Part shown: one piece after another, positions 6,526 to 14,887 of the stretch
Layout: the number at the start of each line of letters is the position of its first letter
Position numbering within the stretch: the stretch's first letter is position 1
Assembly (NCBI GenBank): GCA_946482075.1
Contig: CAMLQG010000070.1
Span: forward strand, 1-19,509
Reading direction: 5' to 3'
DNA: 19,509 nt
From: an uncultured Erythrobacteraceae bacterium
GTDB lineage: Bacteria > Pseudomonadota > Alphaproteobacteria > Sphingomonadales > Sphingomonadaceae
The notes under the pieces: model-generated
What the model saw: only the letters and a program-made list of their open reading frames with translations
The model's database searches: none
Told to the model about the DNA's origin: nothing
Program-made: the position numbers and the translations under genes

Positions 6526-7473
6526 CTATGCCTCCCCCGATATTTGCTTGTCCATCGCTTTACCGTTGTCCGGGCTCGACTTGTCCGATGTTGTCCTGCC
6601 CGCCGCAGTCTTGCTTTCCGCGACCCTGTGCTGGGCCGTCTTGGCCGCGCGGCCCCGCGGACCGTTGAAATATTCCTGGATCCATTCGTGATCCAGCGCG
6701 AGCAGCTCGTCGATCGTCCCCACCGCGATCACGCGCTTGTCCGCCAAAACCGCCACGCGGTCGCAGATCTCGTAAAGCGTATCGAGATCGTGGGTGATGA
6801 GAAACACGGTCAGCCCCAGCGTATCGGTCAACTCGCGGGTCAGGCGATCAAACGCCGCCGCGCCGATCGGATCGAGACCCGCGGTCGGCTCGTCCAGGAA
6901 GAGGAGTTCGGGATCGAGCGCCAGAGCGCGGGCAAGGCCGGCACGCTTCTTCATGCCGCCCGAAAGCTCGGCGGGATACTTGCTGGTCGCTTCTTCCGGC
7001 AGGCCCGACAAGCGCACCTTGTAGCGCGCGATCTCGTGCCGGAGCTCATCGGCGATCTCCGGATAGAATTCCTTCAGGGGGACCTCGACATTCTCCGCGA
7101 CCGTCAAGGTCGAGAACAGCGCGCCGCCCTGGAAGAGAACCCCCCAGCGCGACCGCACTCCGATATGTTCGTCCGGCTCCGCATCGGTAATGGAACGCCC
7201 GAATACTTCGATCGTGCCTTCGTCGGGAATCTGCAGCCCGATGATCGATCGCATGAGGACCGATTTGCCGCTGCCCGATCCGCCCACCACGCCCAGAATC
7301 TCGCCGCGCCGGACCTTGAGCGACAGGTTGTCGTGGACCTTCTGTTCGCCGAAGCTGTTGGTCAGCCCTTCGATAACGATGGGATATTCGCCGGTGAAGC
7401 GCTTCGTCGCATCGCCCAGCACATCCTCGTGCCCGGTAGTCTCGTCTCTCGCCGCTTCCGTTTCGTCGCCCAT
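6526..7473 (-). CDS. mlaF: Mla/Lin-type ABC transporter ATP-binding protein
   Basis: The 315-residue ATPase powers the MCE lipid transporter from the cytoplasmic side. It shows Walker A GGSGSGKSV (64-72), the signature LSGGMKKR (170-177), Walker B with LLFLDEPTAGLDP (190-202) and the switch histidine in LITHDLD (H228). The LSGGMKKRAGLARAL form is typical of the MlaF/Ttg2A group. About 30 extra residues precede the domain and a charged, low-complexity tail of about 50 residues follows it. It starts 1 bp after the permease stop, so translation is probably coupled. Confidence 0.95.
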   Translation of the reverse strand: MGDETEAARDETTGHEDVLGDATKRFTGEYPIVIEGLTNSFGEQKVHDNLSLKVRRGEILGVVGGSGSGKSVLMRSIIGLQIPDEGTIEVFGRSITDAEPDEHIGVRSRWGVLFQGGALFSTLTVAENVEVPLKEFYPEIADELRHEIARYKVRLSGLPEEATSKYPAELSGGMKKRAGLARALALDPELLFLDEPTAGLDPIGAAAFDRLTRELTDTLGLTVFLITHDLDTLYEICDRVAVLADKRVIAVGTIDELLALDHEWIQEYFNGPRGRAAKTAQHRVAESKTAAGRTTSDKSSPDNGKAMDKQISGEA

Positions 7474-7474
7474 G

Positions 7475-8587
7475 TCAGTCCCACCCGATCTCGGTGAAGA
7501 AGACCGCGAAGAACGCGTCGAGCACGATCACCATGAAGATCGCCTGCACCACCGCCATGGTGGTGCGCAGGCCGACTTCCTCGGCATTCGCCTTGACCTG
7601 CATGCCCTGATAGCAGCCGGCCAGCGCCACGATCAGGCCGAATACGGGCGCTTTCACCAGGCCCACCCACACATCGGTGATCGGCACCACTTCCTGGATG
7701 CGGCTGAGGAAAGTGAAGAACGGGATATCGAGCGCAACATCGGCCAGGAACGCGCCGCCGATGATCGCGATGATGGAGGAGAAGAAGCCCAGCAGCGGCA
7801 TCATCAGGATGGCGGCCAGAATGCGCGGGATCACCAGCGCTTCGATGGGCGAGACGCCGATCGTGCGCATCGCGTCCACTTCCTCGGTCAGCTTCATGGT
7901 GCCGAGCTGCGCTGCAAAGGCGGAACCCGATCGGCCGGCCACCATGATCGCGGTCATCAGCACGCCCAGCTCGCGCAGCGTCAGCCGCCCGGTAAGATTG
8001 ATCGTGTAGATCTCAGCGCCGAACTGGCGCAGCTGCACTGCGCCCTGTTGCGCGATCACGATGCCGATGAGGAAGCTCATCAGCGCGATGATCGCCAGCG
8101 AGTTCACCCCCACCAGCTCGATCTGGCGGACGAGCGACCGCGTCGGAAAACGGGAGGGATGGCGGATCAGGCCGCCAGTCGCGACGAGGATATTGCCGAA
8201 GAAGGACAGCAGCGAGACGATGCCGCTGCCGAGATTGGTGACCAGTTCGCCCACCGCCTCCGGCACACGTTCGATGATCGCCACGCGGGGAGGCGCGATG
8301 TCCGCCGTGCTTTCATTCGACTGCACCGCTTCGATCAGACGGCGCGCAGTCTCGTTCGCGCCGACGATCTTCGCATCGTGATCGCGCGCGATGCGCCACG
8401 CGGTCCATGCGCCGACCGTGTCGATGTCCTTGACGGCGGACAGATCGATGCTGGCGAATGTCTGGTCGAGCTTGCGAAGCTCCTGGTCGAGAGGCCCGAC
8501 CGAGGCGACCACGAGAGGGCCCTGCAGCGCAAGGACAGCCCCCTGCGCACCGTTACTCTCGATCGTGAATTCTGCCCACTCTCTCAT
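7475..8587 (-). CDS. mlaE: Mla/Lin-type ABC permease with N-terminal STAS domain
   Basis: The 370-residue membrane subunit of the lipid transporter has an MlaE permease domain from about residue 110 to the end, with [60 protein letters not shown] and [19 protein letters not shown]. Residues about 5-95 form a STAS-like domain ([35 protein letters not shown]). In E. coli the STAS part is a separate protein, MlaB, so here MlaB and MlaE appear fused. The ATG at 8587 fits the STAS start although no clear Shine-Dalgarno is seen. It is the first gene of a four-gene operon and is divergent from valS across 98 bp. Confidence 0.93.
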   Translation of the reverse strand: MREWAEFTIESNGAQGAVLALQGPLVVASVGPLDQELRKLDQTFASIDLSAVKDIDTVGAWTAWRIARDHDAKIVGANETARRLIEAVQSNESTADIAPPRVAIIERVPEAVGELVTNLGSGIVSLLSFFGNILVATGGLIRHPSRFPTRSLVRQIELVGVNSLAIIALMSFLIGIVIAQQGAVQLRQFGAEIYTINLTGRLTLRELGVLMTAIMVAGRSGSAFAAQLGTMKLTEEVDAMRTIGVSPIEALVIPRILAAILMMPLLGFFSSIIAIIGGAFLADVALDIPFFTFLSRIQEVVPITDVWVGLVKAPVFGLIVALAGCYQGMQVKANAEEVGLRTTMAVVQAIFMVIVLDAFFAVFFTEIGWD

Positions 8588-8685
8588 GCTATTGCGCGTA
8601 TGGGGGGAAATTGGGGCGACGACAAGGCAGGTCAGGTAGGGCTTTGCTTGCGCCCACCGGCCCGCGCTGGCAAAGGCGCGGCAGC

Positions 8686-11475
8686 ATGAGCACCGCACTG
8701 GACAAGACTTTCGACCCCGCCGCGATCGAGGCGAAATGGTACGCACACTGGGAAGGCAATGGCCTTTTCCGGCCCGAGCGGCCGGACGCCCAGCCATTCA
8801 CCATCGTCAATCCGCCGCCCAACGTCACCGGCTCCCTCCATATCGGCCACGCATTGGACAACACTCTTCAGGACATTGTGATCCGGTACGAGCGTCTGCG
8901 CGGCAAGGATGCGCTGTGGGTGGTGGGCACCGACCATGCCGGAATCGCCACCCAGATGGTGGTGGAACGCCAGCTTGAGCAGCAGCAGGACAAGCGCACC
9001 AACTATTCTCGCGAAGCCTTCGTCGACAAGGTCTGGGAATGGAAAGCGGAAAGCGGCGGCCAGATCACGCGCCAGCTGCGCCGCCTGGGCTGTTCGATGG
9101 ACTGGAGCCGCGAACAGTTCACCATGGACCCGCATTTCACCCGCGCGGTGGTGAAGGTGTTCGTCGATCTCTACAACCAGGGCCTGATCTATCGCGACAA
9201 GCGGTTGGTGAACTGGGACCCCAAGCTCAAGACCGCGATTTCCGACCTCGAAGTGGAAACGCAGGAGATCAAGGGCGGCTTCTGGCACTTCCGCTATCCG
9301 CTGGCCGACGGCGTGAAGCTGGACAACGGCGCGGACCACATCGTCGTCGCGACCACGCGGCCCGAAACGATGCTGGCGGACATGGCCGTGGCCGTGAATG
9401 CCGAGGACCCGCGCTACAAGAGCGTGATCGGCAAGGAAATTCTCCAGCCGATCACCGGCCGCCGGTTCAAGGTGGTGGCGGATGAGCACGCCGATCCGGA
9501 ACTCGGCTCGGGCGCGGTGAAGATCACGCCGGGGCATGACTTCAACGACTTCGAAGTGGGCAAGCGCGCGGGCATCAAGCCCGCCGACATGCTCAACATG
9601 TTCGATGCCGAAGCGAAGGTCGTGCAGACGGCGGACGGGCTGGTGCCCGAGAAATATCTCGGCCTCGATCGCTTCGTCGTTCGCGAGATGATCGTGGCGG
9701 ACATGAAGGCGGCCGGCTGCCTCGTTCCGCATGTGACGAAGAACAAGGATGGCGAGGAGATCGAACAGGACTTCGAACCGCGCACGATCCAGACGCCGTT
9801 CGGCGATCGCGGCGGCGTGGTGATCGAACCCTGGCTGACCGACCAGTGGTATGTCGATGCCGAGACTCTCGCCCAGCCCCCGATGCAGGCCGTGCGCGAT
9901 GGCCGAATCGAGATCGTGCCGAAGAGCTGGGAAAAGACCTTCTTCAACTGGATGGAGAACATCCAGCCTTGGTGCGTGTCGCGCCAGCTGTGGTGGGGGC
10001 ACCGGATTCCGGCGTGGTATGCGGAAGACGGCAGCGTCTTCGTGGCCGAGACCGAGGAAGAGGCCCAGGCGCTCGCCGGCCACAAGAAGCTGACGCGTGA
10101 CGAAGATGTGCTCGACACATGGTTCTCCTCCGCGCTGTGGCCCTTCGCCACGCTCGGCTGGCCGGAGGGACAGAACGAATCCGTTCGTCCTGAGCTTGTC
10201 GAAGGACAGTCCTTGTCTTCCGAAGAGAAAAGCGGTGCTTCGACAGGCTCGGCACGAACGGAAATAGGGAAATCCGCTCTCTACCAGCGCCACTACCCCA
10301 ACGATCTCCTCATATCCGGCTTCGACATCCTGTTCTTCTGGGATGCGCGCATGGCGATGCAGGGGATGCATTTCAACGGCGGGCAAGTGCCATGGAAGCG
10401 GCTCTATCTCCATGGCCTCGTCCGTGCGGCGGACGGGCAGAAGATGTCCAAGTCCAAGGGCAACGTCGTCGATCCGCTGGGCCTGATCGACCAGTACGGT
10501 GCGGATGCGCTGCGCTTCTTCATGGCGGCGATGGAAAGCCAGGGCCGCGACGTGAAGATGGATGAGAAGCGGGTCGAAGGATACCGCAACTTCGCCACCA
10601 AGCTATGGAATGCCACGCGCTTCTGCCAGTCGAACGGCATCGGCGCGAGCAGTTCCATCGCCGCGCCCGCGGCCACGCTCGCGGTGAACAAGTGGATCAT
10701 CGGCGACGTGGTCGACACGCTGGGGGAGCTGGACAAGGCGATGGCCGACCTCCGCTTCGACGCGGCGGCCAACGCCATCTACCACTTCGTGTGGGACCAG
10801 TTCTGCGACTGGTATCTGGAACTGATCAAGGGCCAGATCGACAACGAGACAAAGGCTGTCGCCGCCTGGGTGCTCGACCAGATCCTCGTCATGCTGCACC
10901 CGTTCATGCCCTTCATCACCGAAGAGCTGTGGCATGCGCAGGGCGAGCGGCCCTATGAGCTGATCCTGGCGAAGTGGCCTGAACCGAAGGCGGCGGTGGA
11001 TGCCTCGGCGAAGGCCGAAGTCGAATGGATGATCGGCCTCACCGGCGGCCTGCGCGCCGCCAAGAACGAGCTCGGCATCGCGCCGGGTGCCAAGCTGGAT
11101 GCCTATCTGGCTGAACCCAGTGCAGCGGCGCGCGATGCGATCGCCCGCAATGCCGGCGCGATCGAACGTCTCGCGCGTCTTTCCGCGATCAACTTCGCTC
11201 CCGCCCCCGCAGGAGCCGCGATGCAGCTTGGCGTGGGCGAGGACACCTTCGTCATCCCGCTCGAAGGCGTGATCGACATCGCGGCGGAGAAAAGCCGGCT
11301 CGAGAAGGCACTCGCTGTCTCGCAGAAGGAAGCGAAGTCGCTCGAAGGGCGGTTGGGCAACCCTGCCTTCGTGGAGAAGGCAAAGCCCGAAGCCGTCGAG
11401 AAGGCCCGTGCGGACCATGCCGCCCATACGGCGGAGGCCGAGCGGCTGGCGGCGGCCTTGGCGCGGCTGGGCTAG
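8686..11475 (+). CDS. valS: Valyl-tRNA synthetase carrying an in-frame palindromic insert
   Basis: ValRS charges tRNA(Val) with valine in the cytoplasm. The 929-residue protein has the class I HIGH motif ([14 protein letters not shown] at 52-55), an editing domain inserted in the catalytic core, KMSKS ([10 protein letters not shown], 586-590), an anticodon-binding helical domain and a C-terminal coiled-coil arm from about residue 865. Residues about 499-528 ([10 protein letters not shown] ... [10 protein letters not shown]) are encoded by an 88-bp palindromic repeat between the conserved TLGWPE and [20 protein letters not shown] blocks. The frame stays open and all key motifs are intact, so the enzyme is probably active. 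The ATG at 8686 gives a normal N-terminus; an open frame upstream is not needed. Confidence 0.96.
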   Translation: MSTALDKTFDPAAIEAKWYAHWEGNGLFRPERPDAQPFTIVNPPPNVTGSLHIGHALDNTLQDIVIRYERLRGKDALWVVGTDHAGIATQMVVERQLEQQQDKRTNYSREAFVDKVWEWKAESGGQITRQLRRLGCSMDWSREQFTMDPHFTRAVVKVFVDLYNQGLIYRDKRLVNWDPKLKTAISDLEVETQEIKGGFWHFRYPLADGVKLDNGADHIVVATTRPETMLADMAVAVNAEDPRYKSVIGKEILQPITGRRFKVVADEHADPELGSGAVKITPGHDFNDFEVGKRAGIKPADMLNMFDAEAKVVQTADGLVPEKYLGLDRFVVREMIVADMKAAGCLVPHVTKNKDGEEIEQDFEPRTIQTPFGDRGGVVIEPWLTDQWYVDAETLAQPPMQAVRDGRIEIVPKSWEKTFFNWMENIQPWCVSRQLWWGHRIPAWYAEDGSVFVAETEEEAQALAGHKKLTRDEDVLDTWFSSALWPFATLGWPEGQNESVRPELVEGQSLSSEEKSGASTGSARTEIGKSALYQRHYPNDLLISGFDILFFWDARMAMQGMHFNGGQVPWKRLYLHGLVRAADGQKMSKSKGNVVDPLGLIDQYGADALRFFMAAMESQGRDVKMDEKRVEGYRNFATKLWNATRFCQSNGIGASSSIAAPAATLAVNKWIIGDVVDTLGELDKAMADLRFDAAANAIYHFVWDQFCDWYLELIKGQIDNETKAVAAWVLDQILVMLHPFMPFITEELWHAQGERPYELILAKWPEPKAAVDASAKAEVEWMIGLTGGLRAAKNELGIAPGAKLDAYLAEPSAAARDAIARNAGAIERLARLSAINFAPAPAGAAMQLGVGEDTFVIPLEGVIDIAAEKSRLEKALAVSQKEAKSLEGRLGNPAFVEKAKPEAVEKARADHAAHTAEAERLAAALARLG
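10181..10268. repeat. 88-bp imperfect palindromic element inside valS
   Basis: The left arm (10181-10207, starting CCGTTCGTCC) and right arm (10235-10261) are complementary with 4 mismatches in 27 positions. The 27-base centre contains TCTTCCGAAGA. A second copy of the same length lies at 11486-11573, with 14 differences in 88 positions counted by hand and no gap. It is translated in the valS frame. The element carries no gene of its own and must be moved, if at all, by functions in trans. Confidence 0.9.
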
Positions 11476-11485
11476 TCCCATGCGG

Positions 11486-11573
11486 CTGTTCGCGCTGAGC
11501 TTGTCGAAGCACCGTACTTTTCTTCCGAAGAGAAAAGCGGCCCTTCGACAAGCTCAGGGCGAACGGAGATAGG
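11486..11573. repeat. Second copy of the 88-bp palindromic element, valS-queE spacer
   Basis: Arms 11486-11512 and 11540-11566 are complementary with 4 mismatches in 27, around the core CTTTTCTTCCGAAGAGAAAAG-like centre. It fills nearly all of the 101 bp between the valS stop and the queE start. The RNA hairpin may separate valS and queE expression, but no T-run follows, so I do not call it a terminator. It ends three bases before the queE GTG. Confidence 0.9.
11565..11568 (+). promoter_or_regulatory. Shine-Dalgarno of queE, provided by the repeat
   Basis: GGAG lies 8 bases before the GTG start of queE and falls inside the right end of the 88-bp element. The copy in valS reads GGAA at this position, so the single-base difference matters for ribosome binding. 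The right arm that pairs in the hairpin ends at 11566, so half of this site could be masked when the hairpin forms. Confidence 0.6.
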
Positions 11574-11576
11574 CGC

Positions 11577-12311
11577 GTGGTGCTAGTCCTCGCCACCACC
11601 ACTCCAGGCGAACCGGAGATCTTCGCCTCGCTCCAAGGCGAAGGGCCGTCCGCCGGGCGGCCGTCCGTGTTCGTGCGCCTGTCCCGGTGCAATCTCGCCT
11701 GCCAGTGGTGCGACACCGCCTATACTTGGCGCTTTACCGGCGACAATCGCCCGCATCGCGACGGCACGGCGTATGACCGCGCGGAGAACCAGCTCACGCT
11801 GGAGGAAGCGGATATCGCCGCCCGGATCGCGGCTCTCAATGGCAACAGGCTGGTCATCACCGGCGGCGAACCGCTGATGCAGGGGCCTGCGCTGGCCCGC
11901 ATGCTCGACGCGTTGCCGGCGATGCATGTGGAAATCGAGACCAACGGCACGGTAGCACCCCATCCCGCGCTCGATGCGCGCGTCGATCAGTACAATGTCA
12001 GCCCCAAGCTCGCCCATAGCGGCAATCCGGCCGATCTCGCGCTGGTCCCCGCGCGGCTGGCCGCCTGGGCCCAGGATTCGCGCGCCTTCTTCAAATTCGT
12101 GATCGCTGAGCCCGAGGATGTGGCCGAAGTGCTGGCGCTCCGGGCGGAATATGCGATCCCTCCCGAACGCATCTTCCTGATGCCCGAAGGCACCGACAGC
12201 GCCACGCTGCGGAGCCGCGAGACATGGCTGTCCGATCTATGCGTGGAGCACGGCTTCCGCATGAGCGACCGGCTGCATATCCACCTTTACGGGGATGCAC
12301 GGGGGACTTGA
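11577..12311 (+). CDS. queE: 7-carboxy-7-deazaguanine synthase (radical SAM)
   Basis: QueE turns 6-carboxytetrahydropterin into 7-carboxy-7-deazaguanine in the queuosine/preQ0 pathway. The 244-residue product shows the N-terminal substrate-binding EIFASLQGEGPSAGRP, the radical SAM cluster motif CNLACQWCDT (cysteines 38, 42, 45, CX3CX2C) and the SAM-binding VITGGEPLMQ (GGEP at 96-99), then EIETNGT and YNVSPKL. The start is GTG at 11577, which gives the typical N-terminus (LVLATTTPGEPEIF). No queC or queD is in the window, so the other pathway genes are elsewhere. It converges with the HerA-like gene, with 22 bp between stops. Confidence 0.95.
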   Translation: MVLVLATTTPGEPEIFASLQGEGPSAGRPSVFVRLSRCNLACQWCDTAYTWRFTGDNRPHRDGTAYDRAENQLTLEEADIAARIAALNGNRLVITGGEPLMQGPALARMLDALPAMHVEIETNGTVAPHPALDARVDQYNVSPKLAHSGNPADLALVPARLAAWAQDSRAFFKFVIAEPEDVAEVLALRAEYAIPPERIFLMPEGTDSATLRSRETWLSDLCVEHGFRMSDRLHIHLYGDARGT

Positions 12312-12333
12312 GGCCGCCGGAGAACGACGAACC

Positions 12334-14037
12334 TTACGCGCTCTGCGCCCGCCAGCGCTGGACGGTGCGATAGACAGCTTCTTCCTCGCCGCCGGTCTTC
12401 TGCCAGAGATCGGTGAAGGACGGGTCTTCGGAAGCCGGGCGCTTCGCTTCTTCCAGCGGGTCGAACGCCACGCGGATCGGGATCGACACGCCTTCGCCGC
12501 AGATGATGCATTCGCGATTGCGCAGCGCCGGGATGGAATCGAGGAAACCGCGCGCGCCTTCCGGCATCGCGGCTTTCACGAAGGCCTGGTCGCGATCGTT
12601 GTTGAGGCGCATCGAGATGATCGTGCCGCACTGGGAAAGCACGCCTTCGGCCAAGTCCGACGGGCGCTGCGTGATGAGGCCCAGCGAGATGCCGTATTTG
12701 CGGCCTTCCTTGGCGATGCGCGACAGGATGCGGCCGACGGACGAGCCGTCCGCGTTCTTCTCGTTCGGCACGTAGCGATGCGCTTCCTCGCAGACCAGCA
12801 GGATCGGCCGGGTCTGCTCGTCGCGGCCCCAGATGGCGAAGTCGAACACCAGGCGGCTGAGGACCGCAACCACGGTGGACGTGATGTCCGATGGAACGCC
12901 CGACACGTCGATGATCGAGATCGGCCGGCCGTTGGTGGGCATGCGGAAGATCTTGCCGATGAATTCCGGCATCGTATCGGCCACCAGCATGCCCGAAAAC
13001 AGGAACTGGTAGCGCGGATCGGCCTTGAGCTCGTCGATCTTGCCCTTGATGCGCTGATAGGGCGCGGTCGAAGTCGCCTTGTCGAGCTTGCCCATCTCGT
13101 TCTGGAGGATGTTGGTCAGGTCCGAAAGGAGATAGGGGATCGGCGAATCGACCGTCACCTTGCTCATCTGTTCGGCCAGGCGGTTCTTGGAACGGGCCTG
13201 CAGCAGGCATTTGGAAAGGATGTCGGCATCGATCTGCCGTTCGTCCCCCCGCGTGTTCAGGAACACCTCGCAGTGCTCCTCGAAATTCATCAGCCAGTAG
13301 GGCATCTGAAGATTGGAGACATCCAGGATGACCCCGTTGGTCTTGAACGCGGCGGAATATTCGCCGTGCGGGTCGATCATCAGGATGTGGCCGTCGGGCG
13401 CCGATTCGCAGATCCGGTGCAGAATCAGCGCGGCGCTGGTCGACTTGCCCGTGCCGGTGGACCCCAGCAGCGCGAAGTGCTTGCCCAGCAGCGCGTCGAC
13501 ATAGAGGCCCGCGCGGATATCCGTGGTGGGATAGACGGTGCCGATCTGGATGTTGGAGCGACCATCACTGGCATAGATCTGGCGCAGGTCGCTGTTGGTC
13601 GCGGGATAGACATAGGCGCCCGGAAAGGGATAGCGCGTCACGCCCCGGCGAAAGCTGTGGATGCGGCCGGTGAGCTTCTCCTCGTCGCCTTCTCCCAGGA
13701 AGTCGATCGTGGCGATGATCCCTTCATTCCCGCGCCCGTCCTTCTTCTGCGTGCGGACGCTGGCGAGCAGCCAGCTGTCGCCCACGCGGATTTTGATCTG
13801 GCTGCCGACCTGGCCGGTCAGCGCGATCGAGGGATCGGAATCCTCGGAACATTCCTGGAGACGCTGCGGATCGAGCGCGATGCGCGACGACGAGCCGGCA
13901 ATCTCCAGCACGATCCCGATGGGATGCTTGGAATTGTCGATATCCGCTGTGTGTTTCGCCACACCGGGCGCTGCCGCATCCTGCGGCGTGCCGATCGGCT
14001 GGAACGTCTGGAATTCCTGTCTGCTCATATCGCTCAT
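12334..14037 (-). CDS. HerA-like ATPase (HAS-barrel plus DUF87 domain)
   Basis: The 567-residue protein belongs to the HerA/FtsK branch of P-loop motor ATPases. Residues about 38-115 look like a HAS-barrel (GIVLEIAGSSSRIAL ... DSWLLASVRT). Then come Walker A GSTGTGKST (192-200), IDPHGEYS (221-228), Walker B ILLVCEEAH (412-420) and the TQRPSDL sensor region (456-462). HerA proteins form hexamers that pump or process DNA, often with NurA nuclease. No NurA, SIR2 or other usual partner lies next to it, so its role is unclear and probably chromosomal housekeeping. The start may be the ATG at 14037 or 14028; neither has a clear Shine-Dalgarno. Confidence 0.88.
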   Translation of the reverse strand: MSDMSRQEFQTFQPIGTPQDAAAPGVAKHTADIDNSKHPIGIVLEIAGSSSRIALDPQRLQECSEDSDPSIALTGQVGSQIKIRVGDSWLLASVRTQKKDGRGNEGIIATIDFLGEGDEEKLTGRIHSFRRGVTRYPFPGAYVYPATNSDLRQIYASDGRSNIQIGTVYPTTDIRAGLYVDALLGKHFALLGSTGTGKSTSAALILHRICESAPDGHILMIDPHGEYSAAFKTNGVILDVSNLQMPYWLMNFEEHCEVFLNTRGDERQIDADILSKCLLQARSKNRLAEQMSKVTVDSPIPYLLSDLTNILQNEMGKLDKATSTAPYQRIKGKIDELKADPRYQFLFSGMLVADTMPEFIGKIFRMPTNGRPISIIDVSGVPSDITSTVVAVLSRLVFDFAIWGRDEQTRPILLVCEEAHRYVPNEKNADGSSVGRILSRIAKEGRKYGISLGLITQRPSDLAEGVLSQCGTIISMRLNNDRDQAFVKAAMPEGARGFLDSIPALRNRECIICGEGVSIPIRVAFDPLEEAKRPASEDPSFTDLWQKTGGEEEAVYRTVQRWRAQSA

Positions 14038-14061
14038 GCGTCTGCGATCGCCCCCAAACCT

Positions 14062-14089
14062 GCGCTGGCGAATTTCCTAGCGCCAACGC
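14062..14089 (-). other. Stem-loop between the TIGR02186 gene and the HerA-like gene
   Basis: On the minus strand GCGTTGGCG and CGCCAGCGC pair over 9 positions (one G-U) around a 10-base loop. It lies 48 bases past the TIGR02186 stop and about 25 bases before the HerA-like start. There is no T-run, so it is at best a weak or Rho-assisted terminator. The rest of the 97-bp gap shows nothing else that I can support. Confidence 0.35.
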
Positions 14090-14134
14090 CGTTAAAATCG
14101 CGTCAACGAAGAATTCCGGGCAACAGGCTGCCGA

Positions 14135-14887
14135 TCAGACGAGAGCGAAGACGCGACCGGCAAGCCAGCCCATGCCGATCGAGATGAGGACCGCGAGCAG
14201 GCCGTAGAGGAAAGACTGGTTTTCCGCGAACTGGGCCACGAACCGTTCGAACCCCAGCTTGCGCACTTCCACTTCCGCCGTCGCCGAAGCAATCACCCGG
14301 CCGTGATTGATGGCGAAAGTCTCTGCGTGATAAGTGCCGGTCTGCACGCTGGAAGGGAGCTTGATGCGCGCCTGGTAGAGCACTTGCTCGCTGATCGTCA
14401 CGCCGCGATCCGCGTGCGTGTAGAGCGCATGGCGTTGGCGCAGATCGACGAGACCGGCCGCGAACCGTTTCTGTTCGTCCGGATCGATCGCGCCGATCGG
14501 CGACAGTTGCAGCCAGTTCAATCCGAGTTCGTAGATCGCTGCGGTGCGATCATCCACGATCTCGCTGATCGGCCGCGAGGAAGCGACCGCGAAGAAGGAA
14601 GGGGCGGATCGCAGCGCTATGCTGTCCGCGTTGAGCCACATGCCGGCGATCTTGCGCTTCTCGCGTAGCAGGATGGGCTGGGTCGGGCCTTTCAGCACCA
14701 CCACGATATCGTAGTCGCGCCCCGCCCGTTGTCCGTCCGGATCGAGAATCGCGCCGAACAGCAACAGTTCCGTGCCGGTGAAGCCTTGCCGCACCTGGAT
14801 TTCGTGCTGCGAGACTTCGGGCACCAGGATCGGATCGCGCGCGCCGGTAAGCGCGATCAGCCAAAGAAGTGCCAGCAGCGCTCTCAC
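14135..14887 (-). CDS. TIGR02186-family alphaproteobacterial membrane protein
   Basis: The 250-residue product has an N-terminal signal peptide (about 1-17), a periplasmic domain with VPEVSQHEIQVRQGFTGTEL and LLLFGAILD, which are typical of the TIGR02186/Alph_Pro_TM family, and a single C-terminal transmembrane helix (about 226-248). Function is unknown. It starts at GTG within a GTGA overlap with the TauE/SafE permease stop, so the two are translationally coupled. The same pairing is known from other alphaproteobacteria, which suggests a shared role in anion or sulfur compound export; this last point is inference. Confidence 0.85.
   Translation of the reverse strand: MRALLALLWLIALTGARDPILVPEVSQHEIQVRQGFTGTELLLFGAILDPDGQRAGRDYDIVVVLKGPTQPILLREKRKIAGMWLNADSIALRSAPSFFAVASSRPISEIVDDRTAAIYELGLNWLQLSPIGAIDPDEQKRFAAGLVDLRQRHALYTHADRGVTISEQVLYQARIKLPSSVQTGTYHAETFAINHGRVIASATAEVEVRKLGFERFVAQFAENQSFLYGLLAVLISIGMGWLAGRVFALV

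Noticed and set aside
8632..10413. 593-codon open frame on the minus strand opposite valS
   Set aside because: It is a codon-bias shadow of valS: composition is rich in His, Arg and Asp without any recognisable domain, and valS is certain on the other strand.
8686..11475. valS as a pseudogene because of the insert
   Set aside because: The frame is open throughout and HIGH, KMSKS, editing and C-terminal regions are all in place.
12334..14037. Antiphage defence island around the HerA-like ATPase
   Set aside because: No NurA, SIR2, DUF4297, restriction or toxin gene is nearby; the flanking genes are housekeeping and GC content looks uniform.
12295..14187. 630-codon open frame on the plus strand opposite the HerA-like gene
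   Set aside because: No domain is seen, the composition is typical of antisense frames in GC-rich DNA, and the HerA-like protein has full motifs on the other strand.
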